Below, one piece after another: positions 27,678 through 36,476 of a DNA stretch of 64,000 bases. Each line of letters starts with the position of its first letter. Within the stretch, counting starts at the first letter, position 1. The stretch spans positions 186,001 to 250,000 of the forward strand of contig NZ_QHHQ01000009.1 in NCBI RefSeq assembly GCF_003258595.1, given 5' to 3'. Under the pieces are notes generated by a model that saw only the letters and a program-made list of their open reading frames with translations, had not been told where the DNA came from and did no database searches. The DNA is from Acuticoccus sediminis. GTDB lineage: Bacteria; Pseudomonadota; Alphaproteobacteria; Rhizobiales; Amorphaceae. The position numbers were made by a program, and so were the translations under genes.

Positions 27678-27727
27678 CCATTGTCCCAAGGCAACAACAT
27701 CTCCATGCTGTTGCGCGCTGACAATGG
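27678..27727. promoter_or_regulatory. Nested, exactly symmetric dyad (50 nt)
   Basis: Outer arms CCATTGTC (27678-27685) and GACAATGG (27720-27727). Inner arms GCAACA (27691-27696) and TGTTGC (27709-27714). Both share the same centre, and 5 nt separate inner from outer arm on each side. It could be a double operator or a folded 5' leader of the cupin gene, 132 nt downstream. Confidence 0.5.
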
Positions 27728-27858
27728 ACCGCACTCTGCGCGTCCGAGGCGCCGTCCTGCGGACCCGCGCCCGCCGGTGCTGACATTTGCCGCCAGTCGC
27801 GATACCGAGGCCGACCAACCGCGCGGGCTGTCCGCGCGCTCGCAAGGACGATGAGGCT

Positions 27859-28689
27859 GTGACCGACTTCACCTATCGCGCGCCCGACGGCGGGCTGCCG
27901 GGCCAGACCGAGCTGCACACCGGCCGGGCCGTCTTCACCGAAGCCTACGCCGTCATCCCCCGGGGCGTGATGCGCGATATCGTGACGAGCCGGCTGCCGG
28001 GCTGGAGCGCGACGCGCCTGTGGGTGCTGGCGCGGCCGCTGAGCGGCTTCGCGGAGACGTTCTCGCAATACATCATGGAGGTTGCACCCGGCGGCGGATC
28101 GGAGAAGCCGGAGCCCGATCCCGAGGCGCAGGCGGCGATCTTCGTCCTGTCCGGCAGCCTCCGGCTGACCATCGGCGCGGAGCGTCACACGCTGGCGCCG
28201 GGCGGCTTCGCCTACGTCCCGCCGGGCGCCGACTGGAAGGTCCACAACGACGGACAGGAGCCGGTGCGCTTCCAGTGGATCCGCAAGCGCTGGCAGCCGG
28301 CCGAGGGCCTCGGCCTGCCCGAGCCGATCGTCACCAGCGACGCCGAGCAGCCGCTGAAGCCGACATCGACGCCCGACGACCGCTGGTTCGCGACATGCTT
28401 CATCGACACGGACGACCTGCGCTACGACATGCACGTCAACATCGTCACCTTCGAGCCGGGCGGCGTCATCCCGTTCGAGGAGACGCACGTCATGGAGCAT
28501 GGCCTCTACGTGCTCGAGGGGAAGGCCGTGTACCGGCTCAACCGCGACTGGGTGGAGGTCGAGGCCGGCGACTTCATGTGGCTGCGCGCCTTCTGCCCGC
28601 AGGCCTGCTACGCCGGCGGACCGACGCGTTTCCGCTACCTCCTCTACAAGGACGTGAACCGCCACGCCCCCCTCGGCCCCGTCCGCTGA
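27859..28689 (+). CDS. (S)-ureidoglycine aminohydrolase-like bicupin (AllE-like)
   Basis: 276-residue two-cupin protein. The C-terminal cupin carries the AllE pattern PFEETHVMEHGLYVLEGKAVY (about residues 205-225), FMWLRAFCPQACYAGG and RYLLYKDVNRH. Metal-ligand candidates are E and H residues of ETHVMEHG. AllE releases ammonia from (S)-ureidoglycine in the ureide branch of purine breakdown. The GTG start at 27859 has AAGGA 10 nt upstream; an open frame to 27787 lacks similarity. No allantoin genes adjoin it. An AllC-like hydrolase and a GhrA-like reductase occur 28 kb away in the window. Confidence 0.85.
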   Translation: MTDFTYRAPDGGLPGQTELHTGRAVFTEAYAVIPRGVMRDIVTSRLPGWSATRLWVLARPLSGFAETFSQYIMEVAPGGGSEKPEPDPEAQAAIFVLSGSLRLTIGAERHTLAPGGFAYVPPGADWKVHNDGQEPVRFQWIRKRWQPAEGLGLPEPIVTSDAEQPLKPTSTPDDRWFATCFIDTDDLRYDMHVNIVTFEPGGVIPFEETHVMEHGLYVLEGKAVYRLNRDWVEVEAGDFMWLRAFCPQACYAGGPTRFRYLLYKDVNRHAPLGPVR

Positions 28690-28735
28690 CGCCAGCGAAC
28701 CCCCGCGCCGGCGAGTTCCCGCGCAGCCGGACCCG

Positions 28736-28755
28736 GCAGGGACGCGCGTCCCTGC
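28736..28755. terminator. Perfect 20-bp palindrome, probable terminator
   Basis: GCAGGGAC-GCGC-GTCCCTGC folds into an 8-bp stem with a 4-nt loop, 46 nt after the cupin stop. There is no T-tract; a protein-binding palindrome is the alternative. Confidence 0.5.
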
Positions 28756-29042
28756 GCGTGCCGCCCCGACAGTGAGCGCGGCCCCTGCGGGGGAGAGCGC
28801 TCCGGCGGCCGCCCGGCCACGGCGCCCGGCACATCGCGGCCCCCGGGACTGCCGGGAGCGGGCCGCCGTTCCATCTCAAATCGAACGGATCCGACCGGTC
28901 CGGCCGCGGCGGGCCGGTCGCGGCTGTCCTGCACGGATCCCCGCGACGTCGGCCAACCGCCGCGGCGGTTGAGTTCCCCCGCCCAGATGCATGCCTGAGC
29001 CCCGCGCCGAGGGGCAGGGTGACTGTTGCAAGTTCTGACGCA

Positions 29043-29057
29043 TACCATTAGTTGGTA
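29043..29057. promoter_or_regulatory. Candidate MarR operator TACCA-N5-TGGTA
   Basis: 15-bp dyad (arms 29043-29047 and 29053-29057) in the AT-rich leader just before marR. MarR proteins bind palindromes of this length and usually repress their own operon. Confidence 0.5.
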
Positions 29058-29102
29058 GATCATCAGTTAGCTATGCATCTTTTTTCCGAGGCCCCTGCCG
29101 CC

Positions 29103-29534
29103 ATGTCTCAGCCCGACCCCGAATCGATCGTCCAGCAAATGGTCGTCGTGACCCGCAAGGTGACGAATCTGTTCGATTCGCGGGTCCGCGAGGCCGGCTT
29201 CACGCTGACCCGGGCACGGGCGGTGATCCTCCTCGCCCGCGCGACCGAGCCGCCCACCCAGAGCGAGCTCGCCGACGCGATGGAGGTCGAGCGCCCCACC
29301 ATGGCGCGCATCATCGACGGGCTCGAGCGGTGCGGTCTCGTCGAGCGCAGGGTGATGGACGGCGACCGCCGCGTGCGCCGGATCGTCCTCACCGACGCCG
29401 CCGAGAGCCAGGCCAAGGCCATGCTCGACCTCACCCACGAGGTCCGCCGCGACGTGCTCGACGGCGTGGACCCGGCCGATATCGAGGCCACCCGGCGCGT
29501 GCTCGTCAGGATGCTCGCGAACATGGCGGCCTGA
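29103..29534 (+). CDS. MarR-family regulator of an efflux operon (EmrR-like)
   Basis: 143-residue winged-helix regulator. Landmarks are RVREAGFTLTRARAVILLARA, TQSELADAMEVERPTMARIIDGLERCGLVERRVMDGDRR region (residues 55-95; recognition helix ERPTMARIIDGL, wing DGDRRVRRI) and a C-terminal dimer helix. Starts at 29073 (ATG) and 29052 (TTG) are in frame. I chose 29103 because family similarity begins close after it; 29073 is a fair alternative. The efflux permease starts 3 nt after its stop, so marR, permease and adaptor form one operon, presumably repressed by MarR and released by a drug-like ligand. Confidence 0.9.
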   Translation: MSQPDPESIVQQMVVVTRKVTNLFDSRVREAGFTLTRARAVILLARATEPPTQSELADAMEVERPTMARIIDGLERCGLVERRVMDGDRRVRRIVLTDAAESQAKAMLDLTHEVRRDVLDGVDPADIEATRRVLVRMLANMAA

Positions 29535-29537
29535 GCC

Positions 29538-31388
29538 ATGGCCCTCCACCAGAACGCGGCACAGAGGTTCGACCCGCCGCAGGACAACGAGCGGCAAGCC
29601 GACACGGCCCCTCCGGCCCCTCCGGCCGACCGGGCCGACGCGTCGGCCGACCGCCGGGCGGACGGTCCGGACGAGGGGGCCGAGCCCGGGGGCGAGCCCG
29701 CCATTGGCGGCACGGCCGCCCCATCGACCGCCCCTTCCGCCAATGCGGCGAGCGGGGAGACGGCGCCGGCCGAGGCCGCCCCCGCCGCGGCGCCGGCATT
29801 CGTCCCGATGCACCCGCTGCGGGCGGCGGGCTATTTCGCCGCCTCCATGGTCCTCGCCCTGTCGCAGGGCTTCGGCCAGGCCGTCATTTCCGCGAATGCG
29901 CAACAGCTTCAGGGCAGCTTCGGCGCGACGCGGGCCGAGGTGACATGGCTCGTCGCCGCCTACCTCGCGCCCAACGTCTCGCTGACGCTCGCGCTCGTCA
30001 AAATCCGCGCGCAATACGGGCTGCGCAACTTCGCCGAGCTGTCGATCCTCGGCTTCCTGCTCGCCTCGTTCCTGAACTATGCGGCCGGCGACCTCCACAC
30101 CGCGATCGCCGTGCGTTTCATGAGCGGCATGGCCGCCGCGCCCATGACGACGCTCGCCTTCCTCTACATGCTGGAGCCGCTGCCGCCGCAGCGGAAGATG
30201 ACCGTCGGGCTCTCGCTGGCGATGACGCTCCTCTTCCTCGGCACGCCGTTCACGCAGCTCGTCTCGCCGCACCTCCTCGACGTCGGCCTCTGGCACGGCC
30301 TGACGGCGCTGGAGGTGGCGCTCGCGATGATCGGCTTCGGGCTCATCTACATGCTGCCGCTCTCCTCGCCCCCGCGCGAGAGGGTGATCCATTCGCTCGA
30401 CATCATCAGCTACCTCCTGATCGCCATCGGGATGGGCGCGGCGGCCGTCGTCCTCACGCTCGGCAACCTCTACTGGTGGCTCGAGGCGCCGTGGCTCGGA
30501 TGGCTCCTCGCCCTCTCCGTCGCCGTGCTCGCGCTGGCGGCGTCGATCGAGCTGAACCGCAAGGATCCGCTCATCGACATCCGCTGGCTGACGAGTCCGC
30601 CGATCCTCCATTTCTCAGGGGCGCTGCTGCTCTTCCGCATCGTGCTCGCGGAGCAGACGTCGGGCGCACCGGGCCTCTTCCGCGCACTCGGGCTCGGCAA
30701 CGAGCAGATGCAGACGATGTTCGTCGTCGTCCTCGCGGCGACGCTGGCGGGCGGCATCACCTGCGCGTTCCTGCTGAAGCCGAACCGCGTTCCGGCCTTC
30801 CACGTGGTGGCGCTGCTCCTGATCATCGCCGGAGCGCTGATGGACAGCGGCGCGACCAGCCAGACGCGGCCGGAGCAGCTGTACGCCAGCCAGGCGATGC
30901 TGGGGTTCGCCTCAGCGATCTTCCTGCCCCCGGCCGCGCTCACCGGGATCACCAGCGCGCTCGCCAAGGGGCGGCAGTACCTGCTCTCGTTCATCATCGT
31001 CTTCCTGACGACGCAGAAGCTCGGCGGGGTGCTCGGCTCGGCGATCTTCCAGACCTTCGTCACGCTGCGCAACGCGTTCCACGTCACGCGCCTCTCGGAG
31101 ACGCTGACGATGACGGATCCCGCCATCACCGAGCGCCTCTCCACGCTCGGCGGCGCCTACGGCTCGGTGCTGACCGACAAGGCCGCGATGAGCGCGCAGG
31201 GACTCTCCAGCCTCTCCGGCACCGTGAAGACCGAGGCGTCCGTCCTTGCCTACAACGACGCGTTCCTCGCCGTCGCCGTGCTCGCCGCCGCCGCGCTCCT
31301 CGCCCTCCTCATCCACGTCACGTCCGACTGGCTCCGCGCCCGCGCGAAGGCGCGGCGGGAACTGTCGGCCGCCGCCCAAGCTGCCTGA
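29538..31388 (+). CDS. DHA2-family MFS efflux pump (EmrB-like) with Ala/Pro-rich N-terminal extension
   Basis: 616-residue proton-driven exporter with about 14 membrane helices starting near residue 95. Family patterns are QGFGQAVISANAQQLQGSFGATRAEVTWLVAAYLAPNV (helix 1 to loop), RFMSGMAAAPMTTLAFLYML and an antiporter-like stretch after helix 4. The first 85 residues are low-complexity Ala/Pro/Gly/Asp and presumably disordered and cytoplasmic; EmrB proteins normally lack this. An internal ATG (MHPLRAAGYF, residue 91) would give a standard-length pump, but the ATG 3 nt after marR favours translation of the long form. It works with the adjacent adaptor. Confidence 0.9.
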   Translation: MALHQNAAQRFDPPQDNERQADTAPPAPPADRADASADRRADGPDEGAEPGGEPAIGGTAAPSTAPSANAASGETAPAEAAPAAAPAFVPMHPLRAAGYFAASMVLALSQGFGQAVISANAQQLQGSFGATRAEVTWLVAAYLAPNVSLTLALVKIRAQYGLRNFAELSILGFLLASFLNYAAGDLHTAIAVRFMSGMAAAPMTTLAFLYMLEPLPPQRKMTVGLSLAMTLLFLGTPFTQLVSPHLLDVGLWHGLTALEVALAMIGFGLIYMLPLSSPPRERVIHSLDIISYLLIAIGMGAAAVVLTLGNLYWWLEAPWLGWLLALSVAVLALAASIELNRKDPLIDIRWLTSPPILHFSGALLLFRIVLAEQTSGAPGLFRALGLGNEQMQTMFVVVLAATLAGGITCAFLLKPNRVPAFHVVALLLIIAGALMDSGATSQTRPEQLYASQAMLGFASAIFLPPAALTGITSALAKGRQYLLSFIIVFLTTQKLGGVLGSAIFQTFVTLRNAFHVTRLSETLTMTDPAITERLSTLGGAYGSVLTDKAAMSAQGLSSLSGTVKTEASVLAYNDAFLAVAVLAAAALLALLIHVTSDWLRARAKARRELSAAAQAA

Positions 31389-31397
31389 AGGTTCGAC

Positions 31398-32510
31398 ATG
31401 CTCGCCCGCGCCACACGCCATATCGCAACGCTCTTCGCGGTCGCCCTCGGCATAGCCGGGGTGGTCGCGGTCCTCTACGCCTGGAAGCTGCCCCCGTTCA
31501 CCTCGACCATGAAGGTGACGGAGGACGCCTACGTGAGGGGACGCGTGACGACCCTCGCGCCACAGCTCGCGGGGCAGATCGCAGAGGTCGCGGTCACCGA
31601 CTTCCAGCCGGTGCACGCCGGCGACGTCCTGGTGCGCATCGACGACGACATCTACCGCCAGCGGCTCGCCCAGGCCGAGGCCACGCTCGCCGAGCGGCGC
31701 GCCGCCCTCGCCGGCAACAAGCAGGACCGCATCGTCGCCGAGGCGAAGATCCGCTCCGCCGACGCGGGCGTCGCCTCCGCCGAGGCGACGCTGAAGGTCG
31801 CCGAGGCCAACCTCGGCCGGATCGACAAGCTGCAGAGCCGCGGTGTCGCGACGAAACGCGAGGCCGACGAGCAGGGGCTCGCCCGCGACCAGGCCCGCGC
31901 CACGCGCGATCAGGCCAAGGCCGAGGCGGATCAGGCCCGGCAGAACCTCGCGGCGATCGCCACCAACCGCCGCTCGCTGGAGGCAGAGGTCGCCAACGCG
32001 CAGGCCTCCGTCAGGCTCGCGCAGATCGACCTCGACAACACCGTCATCACCGCGCCGGTCAACGGGCGCCTCGGCGAGGTGTCCGCGCGCGTCGGTCAGT
32101 ACGTGACGAGCGGCACTCGCCTCACGACGCTGGTGGCGGAGGACATCTGGGTCGTCGCCAACTTCAAGGAGACGCAGGTCGGCGGAATGACGCCGGGTCT
32201 GCCGGTGAGCTTCACCGTCGACGCGCTCGGCGACGCCGAGCTGAGCGGGACGATCGAGCGCTTCTCGCCGGCGACCGGGTCGGAGTTCTCGGTCCTCTCC
32301 TCCAGCAACGCGACCGGCAACTTCATCAAGGTCGCCCAGCGCCTTCCGGTGCGCATCGCGATCGACCCGGGCCAGCCGCTGGCCGAGCGCCTCGCCCCCG
32401 GCATGTCCGTCGTCGCGCGGGTGGACACCGCGCATCCGGCGAGGAGCGACGTCGCCGGCTCCGCCCCCAGGACCGTCGCCGCGGCGGACGCGCCCCTGCC
32501 CAACCCCTGA
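31398..32510 (+). CDS. HlyD/EmrA-type membrane-fusion adaptor
   Basis: 370-residue periplasmic adaptor. One N-terminal membrane anchor (residues 9-28) is followed by the beta-barrel start EDAYVRGRVTTLAPQLAGQI, a split lipoyl domain (AGDVLVRIDDDIYRQRL and later ITAPVNGRLGEV) and a long alpha-helical hairpin of Ala/Glu/Arg/Gln residues (about 90-205). It ends with barrel NFKETQVGGMTPGLPVSF. It bridges the MFS pump to an outer-membrane channel; no TolC gene is present here. It starts 9 nt after the pump stop. The gene order regulator-pump-adaptor inverts the E. coli emrRAB order. Confidence 0.93.
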   Translation: MLARATRHIATLFAVALGIAGVVAVLYAWKLPPFTSTMKVTEDAYVRGRVTTLAPQLAGQIAEVAVTDFQPVHAGDVLVRIDDDIYRQRLAQAEATLAERRAALAGNKQDRIVAEAKIRSADAGVASAEATLKVAEANLGRIDKLQSRGVATKREADEQGLARDQARATRDQAKAEADQARQNLAAIATNRRSLEAEVANAQASVRLAQIDLDNTVITAPVNGRLGEVSARVGQYVTSGTRLTTLVAEDIWVVANFKETQVGGMTPGLPVSFTVDALGDAELSGTIERFSPATGSEFSVLSSSNATGNFIKVAQRLPVRIAIDPGQPLAERLAPGMSVVARVDTAHPARSDVAGSAPRTVAAADAPLPNP

Positions 32511-32532
32511 CGTCCCACTGCTGGGGGGGACG
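32511..32532. terminator. Hairpin between convergent efflux operons
   Basis: CGTCCC (32511-32516) and GGGACG (32527-32532) fill the 32-nt gap between the emrA-like stop and the ybhR-like stop. Likely a shared, bidirectional terminator. Confidence 0.5.
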
Positions 32533-32542
32533 CACGGTACCG

Positions 32543-33640
32543 CTACTCCATGCGGGCGCGGAAGAGGATGGACGAGGCGCCGAGGGTGACGAGCGCGATG
32601 ACCCCGAGCGGCCAGGTGTTCGCCCAGAGGTCAGCGATCGCCATGTCCTTCAGGAAGACGCCCTGGCTGACGACCATGAAGTGCTTGGTCGGGTCGCCCT
32701 GCGCGATGATCTGCAGCCAGATCGGCATGTTCTCCACCGGGCTCGCGTAGCCGGACAGGAGGATCGCCGGGACCGCGACCAGGAACATGCCGAGGAAGGC
32801 CTGCTGCTGCGTCTCCGACGCGGAGGAGACCAGCATGCCGACTCCCGCGAGGGCCAGCAGGTAGAGCACCAGCGAGAGGTAGAAGAACGGCACCGATCCC
32901 GTCAGCGGGACGCCGAACGCGGTCGAGATCACCACCAGGTAGAAGCTGGCGTTGATGACGCCGACGACGACCGGCGGCACCACCTTGCCGATCAGGATCT
33001 CCGACACGTGGAGGGGCGAGACCATGAGCTGGTCGAAGCTCCCCAGCTCGCGCTCGCGCGCCACCGACTGCGCGGTGAGGCCGAGGCCGGATATGGTCGT
33101 CAGCACGACGATGAGCCCCGGCATCGTGAACCACAGGTACAGAAGGTTCGGGTTGAACCAGTGCGTCACGACCGTGCCCGGCTGCATGGTGGTCGGCGCG
33201 ATCTCCGCCCCCAGCCCGGCGGCGATCGTGGTGAGGTAGCCGGCGACGATCTGCGCCGCGTTCGACTTGCGACCGTCGAACACCGCCTGCACCAGCGCCG
33301 GGCGCCCGGCCGCGATGTCGGCGCTGAAGCCGTGCTCGAAGGTGACGACGGCGATCACCGTCTGCCGGTCGATCGCCTCGCGCATCTCCTGCTGGCTGGT
33401 GATCGGCAGGACCGCCGTAACGTTGGGGCTGCCGGCGATGCGCTGGGCCATCTCGATGCTCATCGCGCCCTGGTCGCGATCGTAGATGCCGATGGCGATG
33501 TTCTTCACCTCCAGCGTGGTCGCGAAGCCGAGGATGAAGAGCTGCGTCAGCGGCGGCATGATCAAGATGATCCGCGCCCGCGGATCGCGCAGGATCGCCC
33601 AGAACTCCTTGACCATCATCGCGACGAGGCGGTTCAGCAT
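32543..33640 (-). CDS. ABC-2 type exporter permease (YbhR-like)
   Basis: 365-residue ABC-2 permease. One N-terminal helix (MVKEFWAILRDPRARIILIMPPLTQLFILGF region), a periplasmic domain (about 50-165) and five C-terminal helices. Conserved are RERELGSFDQLMVSPL (near residue 205) and LGMFLVAVPAILLSGYASPVENMP. Length matches YbhR. It is the last gene of a five-gene operon in the order of E. coli cecR-ybhGFSR. In E. coli that exporter affects tolerance to cefoperazone and chloramphenicol. The start overlaps the ybhS-like stop by one base. The frame is open far upstream, through the ybhS-like gene in another frame. Confidence 0.93.
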   Translation of the reverse strand: MLNRLVAMMVKEFWAILRDPRARIILIMPPLTQLFILGFATTLEVKNIAIGIYDRDQGAMSIEMAQRIAGSPNVTAVLPITSQQEMREAIDRQTVIAVVTFEHGFSADIAAGRPALVQAVFDGRKSNAAQIVAGYLTTIAAGLGAEIAPTTMQPGTVVTHWFNPNLLYLWFTMPGLIVVLTTISGLGLTAQSVARERELGSFDQLMVSPLHVSEILIGKVVPPVVVGVINASFYLVVISTAFGVPLTGSVPFFYLSLVLYLLALAGVGMLVSSASETQQQAFLGMFLVAVPAILLSGYASPVENMPIWLQIIAQGDPTKHFMVVSQGVFLKDMAIADLWANTWPLGVIALVTLGASSILFRARME

Positions 33641-34758
33641 CACGCCACCCTCCGGTGGGTGACGCGCACCGCCAGGGCGAAGAACACGAGGCCGAAGCCG
33701 AGCAGCACCGCGCTGGCGTGCAGGAACATCGGCCAGATGTCGCCGACGGTGAACACCGTCTGCAGCGAGGGGACGAGGTAGCGGGCCGGGACGACGTAGG
33801 TGATCGCCTGGATCACGAGCGGCATCGACTTGATCTCGAAGATGAAGCCCGACAGCACCATCGACGGCATGAACGCGGTCAGCAGCGCGACCTGGCTCGC
33901 CACGAACTGGTTCTTCGTCACCGCCGAGATGAGGAGCCCCTGGCCGAGCGCGGGCACGAGGAAGGACGCGCACAGGACGAGAAGGCCGACGACCGAGCCC
34001 CGGAACGGGACGTCGAAGACGAAGATCGCGAGCGCCGTGCAGAGCGCGACCGAGCCGAGACCCAGGACGAAGTAGGGGATCACCTTGGAGGCGAGGAATT
34101 CGACCATCGCGACCGGCGTGGCGAGCATCGCCTCCATGGTGCCGCGCTCCCACTCGCGCGCGACGACGAGGGCGGTGAGGAGCGTGCCGATCATCGCCAT
34201 GACGATCGCGATGGAGCCGGGGATGAGGAAGACGCGGCTGGTGAGCTCCGGGTTGAACCAGAAACGCGGCTCGAGCGTGATCGGCGCGTCGACGTCGACA
34301 CCCCGGTCCTGCGCCATCCCCCTGGCCCACTGCCCCTCGACGCCCTCGGCGTAGTTGGCGACGAAGGCGGCGGCGTTCGGCTGCGAGCCGTCGGTGATGA
34401 TCTGGATCTCGGCGGCGGTGTCGTCCGAGCCCACGTGGGCGCCGAACTCCTGCGGGATGACGATGATGCCGCGCACCCGCCCGGCGACGAGCTCGCCCTC
34501 GAGGGACTGGAAGTCGCGCGCGAGGGTCACGTCGAACCAGCGCGAGTTGACGTAGGCCATCGCGAGGCTCTCGGCGATCTGGCTGTTGTCCTGCAGCGCG
34601 ACGCCGACCTTCACCTTGCGGATGTCGAGCGAGACCGCCGTGCCGAACAGGAACAGGAGCACCAGCGGCAGCACGAAGGCGATCAGGAAGGTGGACGGAT
34701 CGCGCAGGATCTGCCGGCTCTCCTTGAGCAGGAGGGCGAGGAAGCGGCGGCCGTTCAT
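33640..34758 (-). CDS. ABC-2 type exporter permease (YbhS-like)
   Basis: 372-residue ABC-2 permease, same plan as its neighbour: KESRQILRDPSTFLIAFVLPLVLLF at the N-terminus, a periplasmic domain to about 180, AREWERGTMEAMLATPV (near residue 205) and LSGFIFEIKSMPLVIQAITYVVPARY near the C-terminus. It forms the membrane channel with the YbhR-like protein. It starts 4 nt inside the ATPase gene end (ATGA-type overlap). Confidence 0.94.
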   Translation of the reverse strand: MNGRRFLALLLKESRQILRDPSTFLIAFVLPLVLLFLFGTAVSLDIRKVKVGVALQDNSQIAESLAMAYVNSRWFDVTLARDFQSLEGELVAGRVRGIIVIPQEFGAHVGSDDTAAEIQIITDGSQPNAAAFVANYAEGVEGQWARGMAQDRGVDVDAPITLEPRFWFNPELTSRVFLIPGSIAIVMAMIGTLLTALVVAREWERGTMEAMLATPVAMVEFLASKVIPYFVLGLGSVALCTALAIFVFDVPFRGSVVGLLVLCASFLVPALGQGLLISAVTKNQFVASQVALLTAFMPSMVLSGFIFEIKSMPLVIQAITYVVPARYLVPSLQTVFTVGDIWPMFLHASAVLLGFGLVFFALAVRVTHRRVA

Positions 34759-36476
34759 GCCGCCTCCCGCGTCGCGTCACGCGTCTCGATGAGGGCGATG
34801 AACGCCTCCTCGAGCGTGGGGTCCGGGCGCTCCGGCGTCGCCGCCCCCGCCTTCAGCTCGTCAGGGCTTCCCTGGGCGATCTGTTCCGCGCGGTAGATGA
34901 CGAGGATGCGGTCGCAGTACTCCGCCTCCTCCATGAAGTGGGTGGTGACGAGGACGGTCACGCCCTTGTCCACCAGCCCGTTGATGTGGTTCCAGAACTC
35001 GCGCCGCACGATGGGGTCGACGCCGGACGTCGGCTCGTCGAGGAAGAGCACCGGCGGCTCGTGCATGACCGCCGAGGCGAGGGAGAGGCGCTGCTTGAAG
35101 CCGAGCGGGAGGCCGCCGGCGTTCTGCCGCAGGTAGGGGCCGAGGCGGAAGATCTCCACCATCCGCCCGATCGCCTCCCGCCGCGCCCGCCCCGCGAGAC
35201 CGTAGACGCCGGCGAAGAAGTCGAGGTTCTGCGCCACGCTGAGGTCGCCATAGAGGGAGAACTTCTGCGCCATGTAGCCGAGCGACTGGCGCGCCGCGGC
35301 CCGTGCGTGGCGCAGGTCGTGGCCGGCGACCGTCCCCTCTCCGGACGTCGGCGTGAGGAGGCCGCAAAGCATCTTGAACGTCGTCGACTTGCCGGCCCCG
35401 TTGGGACCGAGAAGCCCGAAGATCTCGCCGCGCGGGACCGAGAAGCTGACGTCCCGGGCGGCGGTGAAGTCGCCGAAGCGCTTGGTGAGGGTCTTCGCCT
35501 CGATGGCGGGGCGGTCGCTCTCGGGGATCGTCCGGTAGCCGGCCGCGAGCGCGCTCTCACCCTTGGGGCCGCCGCCGAGGCGGTCCACGAACGCATCCTC
35601 GAAGCGCGGCGGGATCGGTTCGCCGCCCTCGGGCGGCGCCGCGTCACGGCCCATCAGAAGCCGCACTGAGGCACCCTGGATGGTCGCGTCGCGCACCGCT
35701 GGGTCATCCATCACGCGGGCCAGGATCCGGCGCCGCTCCGCGCCCTCGGCGCGCACGCGGAAGCAGCGCCCGGCGACCTCATCGGTGAGGCGGTCCGGCG
35801 GGCCGGCGTGGATCATCCGCCCCTCGTTGAGGAGGTAGACCTCGTCGCACTTCTCGGCCTCGTCGAGGTAGGCGGTCGACCAGAGGACGGCGATTCCCTC
35901 GCCGGTGAGGTTCTTAACCATCGCCCAGAGCTCGCGGCGCGACACCGGGTCGACGCCGACGCCCGGCTCGTCGAGCAGCAGGAGGCGCGGCGTCACCACC
36001 AGCGCGCAGGCGAGCCCCAGCTTCTGCTTCATCCCGCCCGACAGCCGCCCCGCGAGGCGCGCCGTGAAGGGGGCGAGGTCGGTGAAGCGCAGGAGCTCGG
36101 CGAAGCGCCGGCCCCGCTCGCCCGCCGGAAGGCCGCGCAGGTCGGCGTAGAGGGTGAGGTTCTCGATGACGCTGAGATCCTCGTAGAGGCCGAAGCGCTG
36201 CGGCATGTAGCCGACCTTCGTATGGTCGGCGCCGGTCGCGGGCCGGCCCAGCACGGTGACGCTGCCCTCGTCGGGATCGAGCAGTCCGGCGAGGAGGCGG
36301 ATGAGCGTCGTCTTGCCCGCACCGTCTGGGCCGACGAGGCCGGTCATGCGGCCCGGGCGGATCTGCAGCGAGATCGCGTCGAGAGCCGGCGGGCCGCCCT
36401 TGCCGAAGCGGCGGGTGACGCCGTCCAGCGTGGCCGTCGCGCCGGATGCGCGGTGCTCCTCGCCGGCGGCGCTCAA
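34755..36476 (-). CDS. Fused ABC exporter ATPase (YbhF-like)
   Basis: 573-residue protein with two ABC domains. Domain 1: Walker A GPDGAGKTT at 49-57, signature LSGGMKQK, Walker B LLLLDEPGVGVD. Domain 2: Walker A GPNGAGKST near residue 360, a variant signature LPLGFKQRL in place of LSGGxxQR, and LFLDEPTSGVD. A linker of about 70 residues joins them. Length matches YbhF. The start codon is TTG at 36476, overlapping the upstream stop as TTGA; no better start exists before the first motif. It energises the two adjacent permeases. Confidence 0.92.
   Translation of the reverse strand: MSAAGEEHRASGATATLDGVTRRFGKGGPPALDAISLQIRPGRMTGLVGPDGAGKTTLIRLLAGLLDPDEGSVTVLGRPATGADHTKVGYMPQRFGLYEDLSVIENLTLYADLRGLPAGERGRRFAELLRFTDLAPFTARLAGRLSGGMKQKLGLACALVVTPRLLLLDEPGVGVDPVSRRELWAMVKNLTGEGIAVLWSTAYLDEAEKCDEVYLLNEGRMIHAGPPDRLTDEVAGRCFRVRAEGAERRRILARVMDDPAVRDATIQGASVRLLMGRDAAPPEGGEPIPPRFEDAFVDRLGGGPKGESALAAGYRTIPESDRPAIEAKTLTKRFGDFTAARDVSFSVPRGEIFGLLGPNGAGKSTTFKMLCGLLTPTSGEGTVAGHDLRHARAAARQSLGYMAQKFSLYGDLSVAQNLDFFAGVYGLAGRARREAIGRMVEIFRLGPYLRQNAGGLPLGFKQRLSLASAVMHEPPVLFLDEPTSGVDPIVRREFWNHINGLVDKGVTVLVTTHFMEEAEYCDRILVIYRAEQIAQGSPDELKAGAATPERPDPTLEEAFIALIETRDATREAA

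Larger units (their letters stand above)
27301..27858. other. 558-nt divergent control region, dctP / ureidoglycine-hydrolase-like gene
   Basis: No supported gene. Between 27530 and 27730 the base composition is markedly less GC-rich and holds the two dyad elements listed separately, which share the word GACAATG. The flanks are plain GC-rich sequence in which I see nothing. Confidence 0.6.
28690..29102. other. 413-nt intergenic stretch before marR
   Basis: No supported gene. It starts with a perfect 20-bp palindrome (28736-28755). A second GC-rich fold, GCGGCCC (28836-28842) with GGGCCGC (28860-28866) around a CCGG/CCGG stem, follows. The last 80 nt are AT-richer and contain the MarR-type dyad at 29043-29057. 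Confidence 0.55.

Noticed and set aside
29330-33781. Open frame of 1483 codons on the plus strand
   Set aside because: It runs through marR, the MFS pump and the adaptor in another frame and then antisense to the ybhR-like gene. Composition is Arg/Ala/Gly repeats with no domain.
33641-34780. N-terminal extension of the ybhR-like permease by about 380 codons
   Set aside because: It is the ybhS-like gene in a different frame; the true permease N-terminus begins at 33640.
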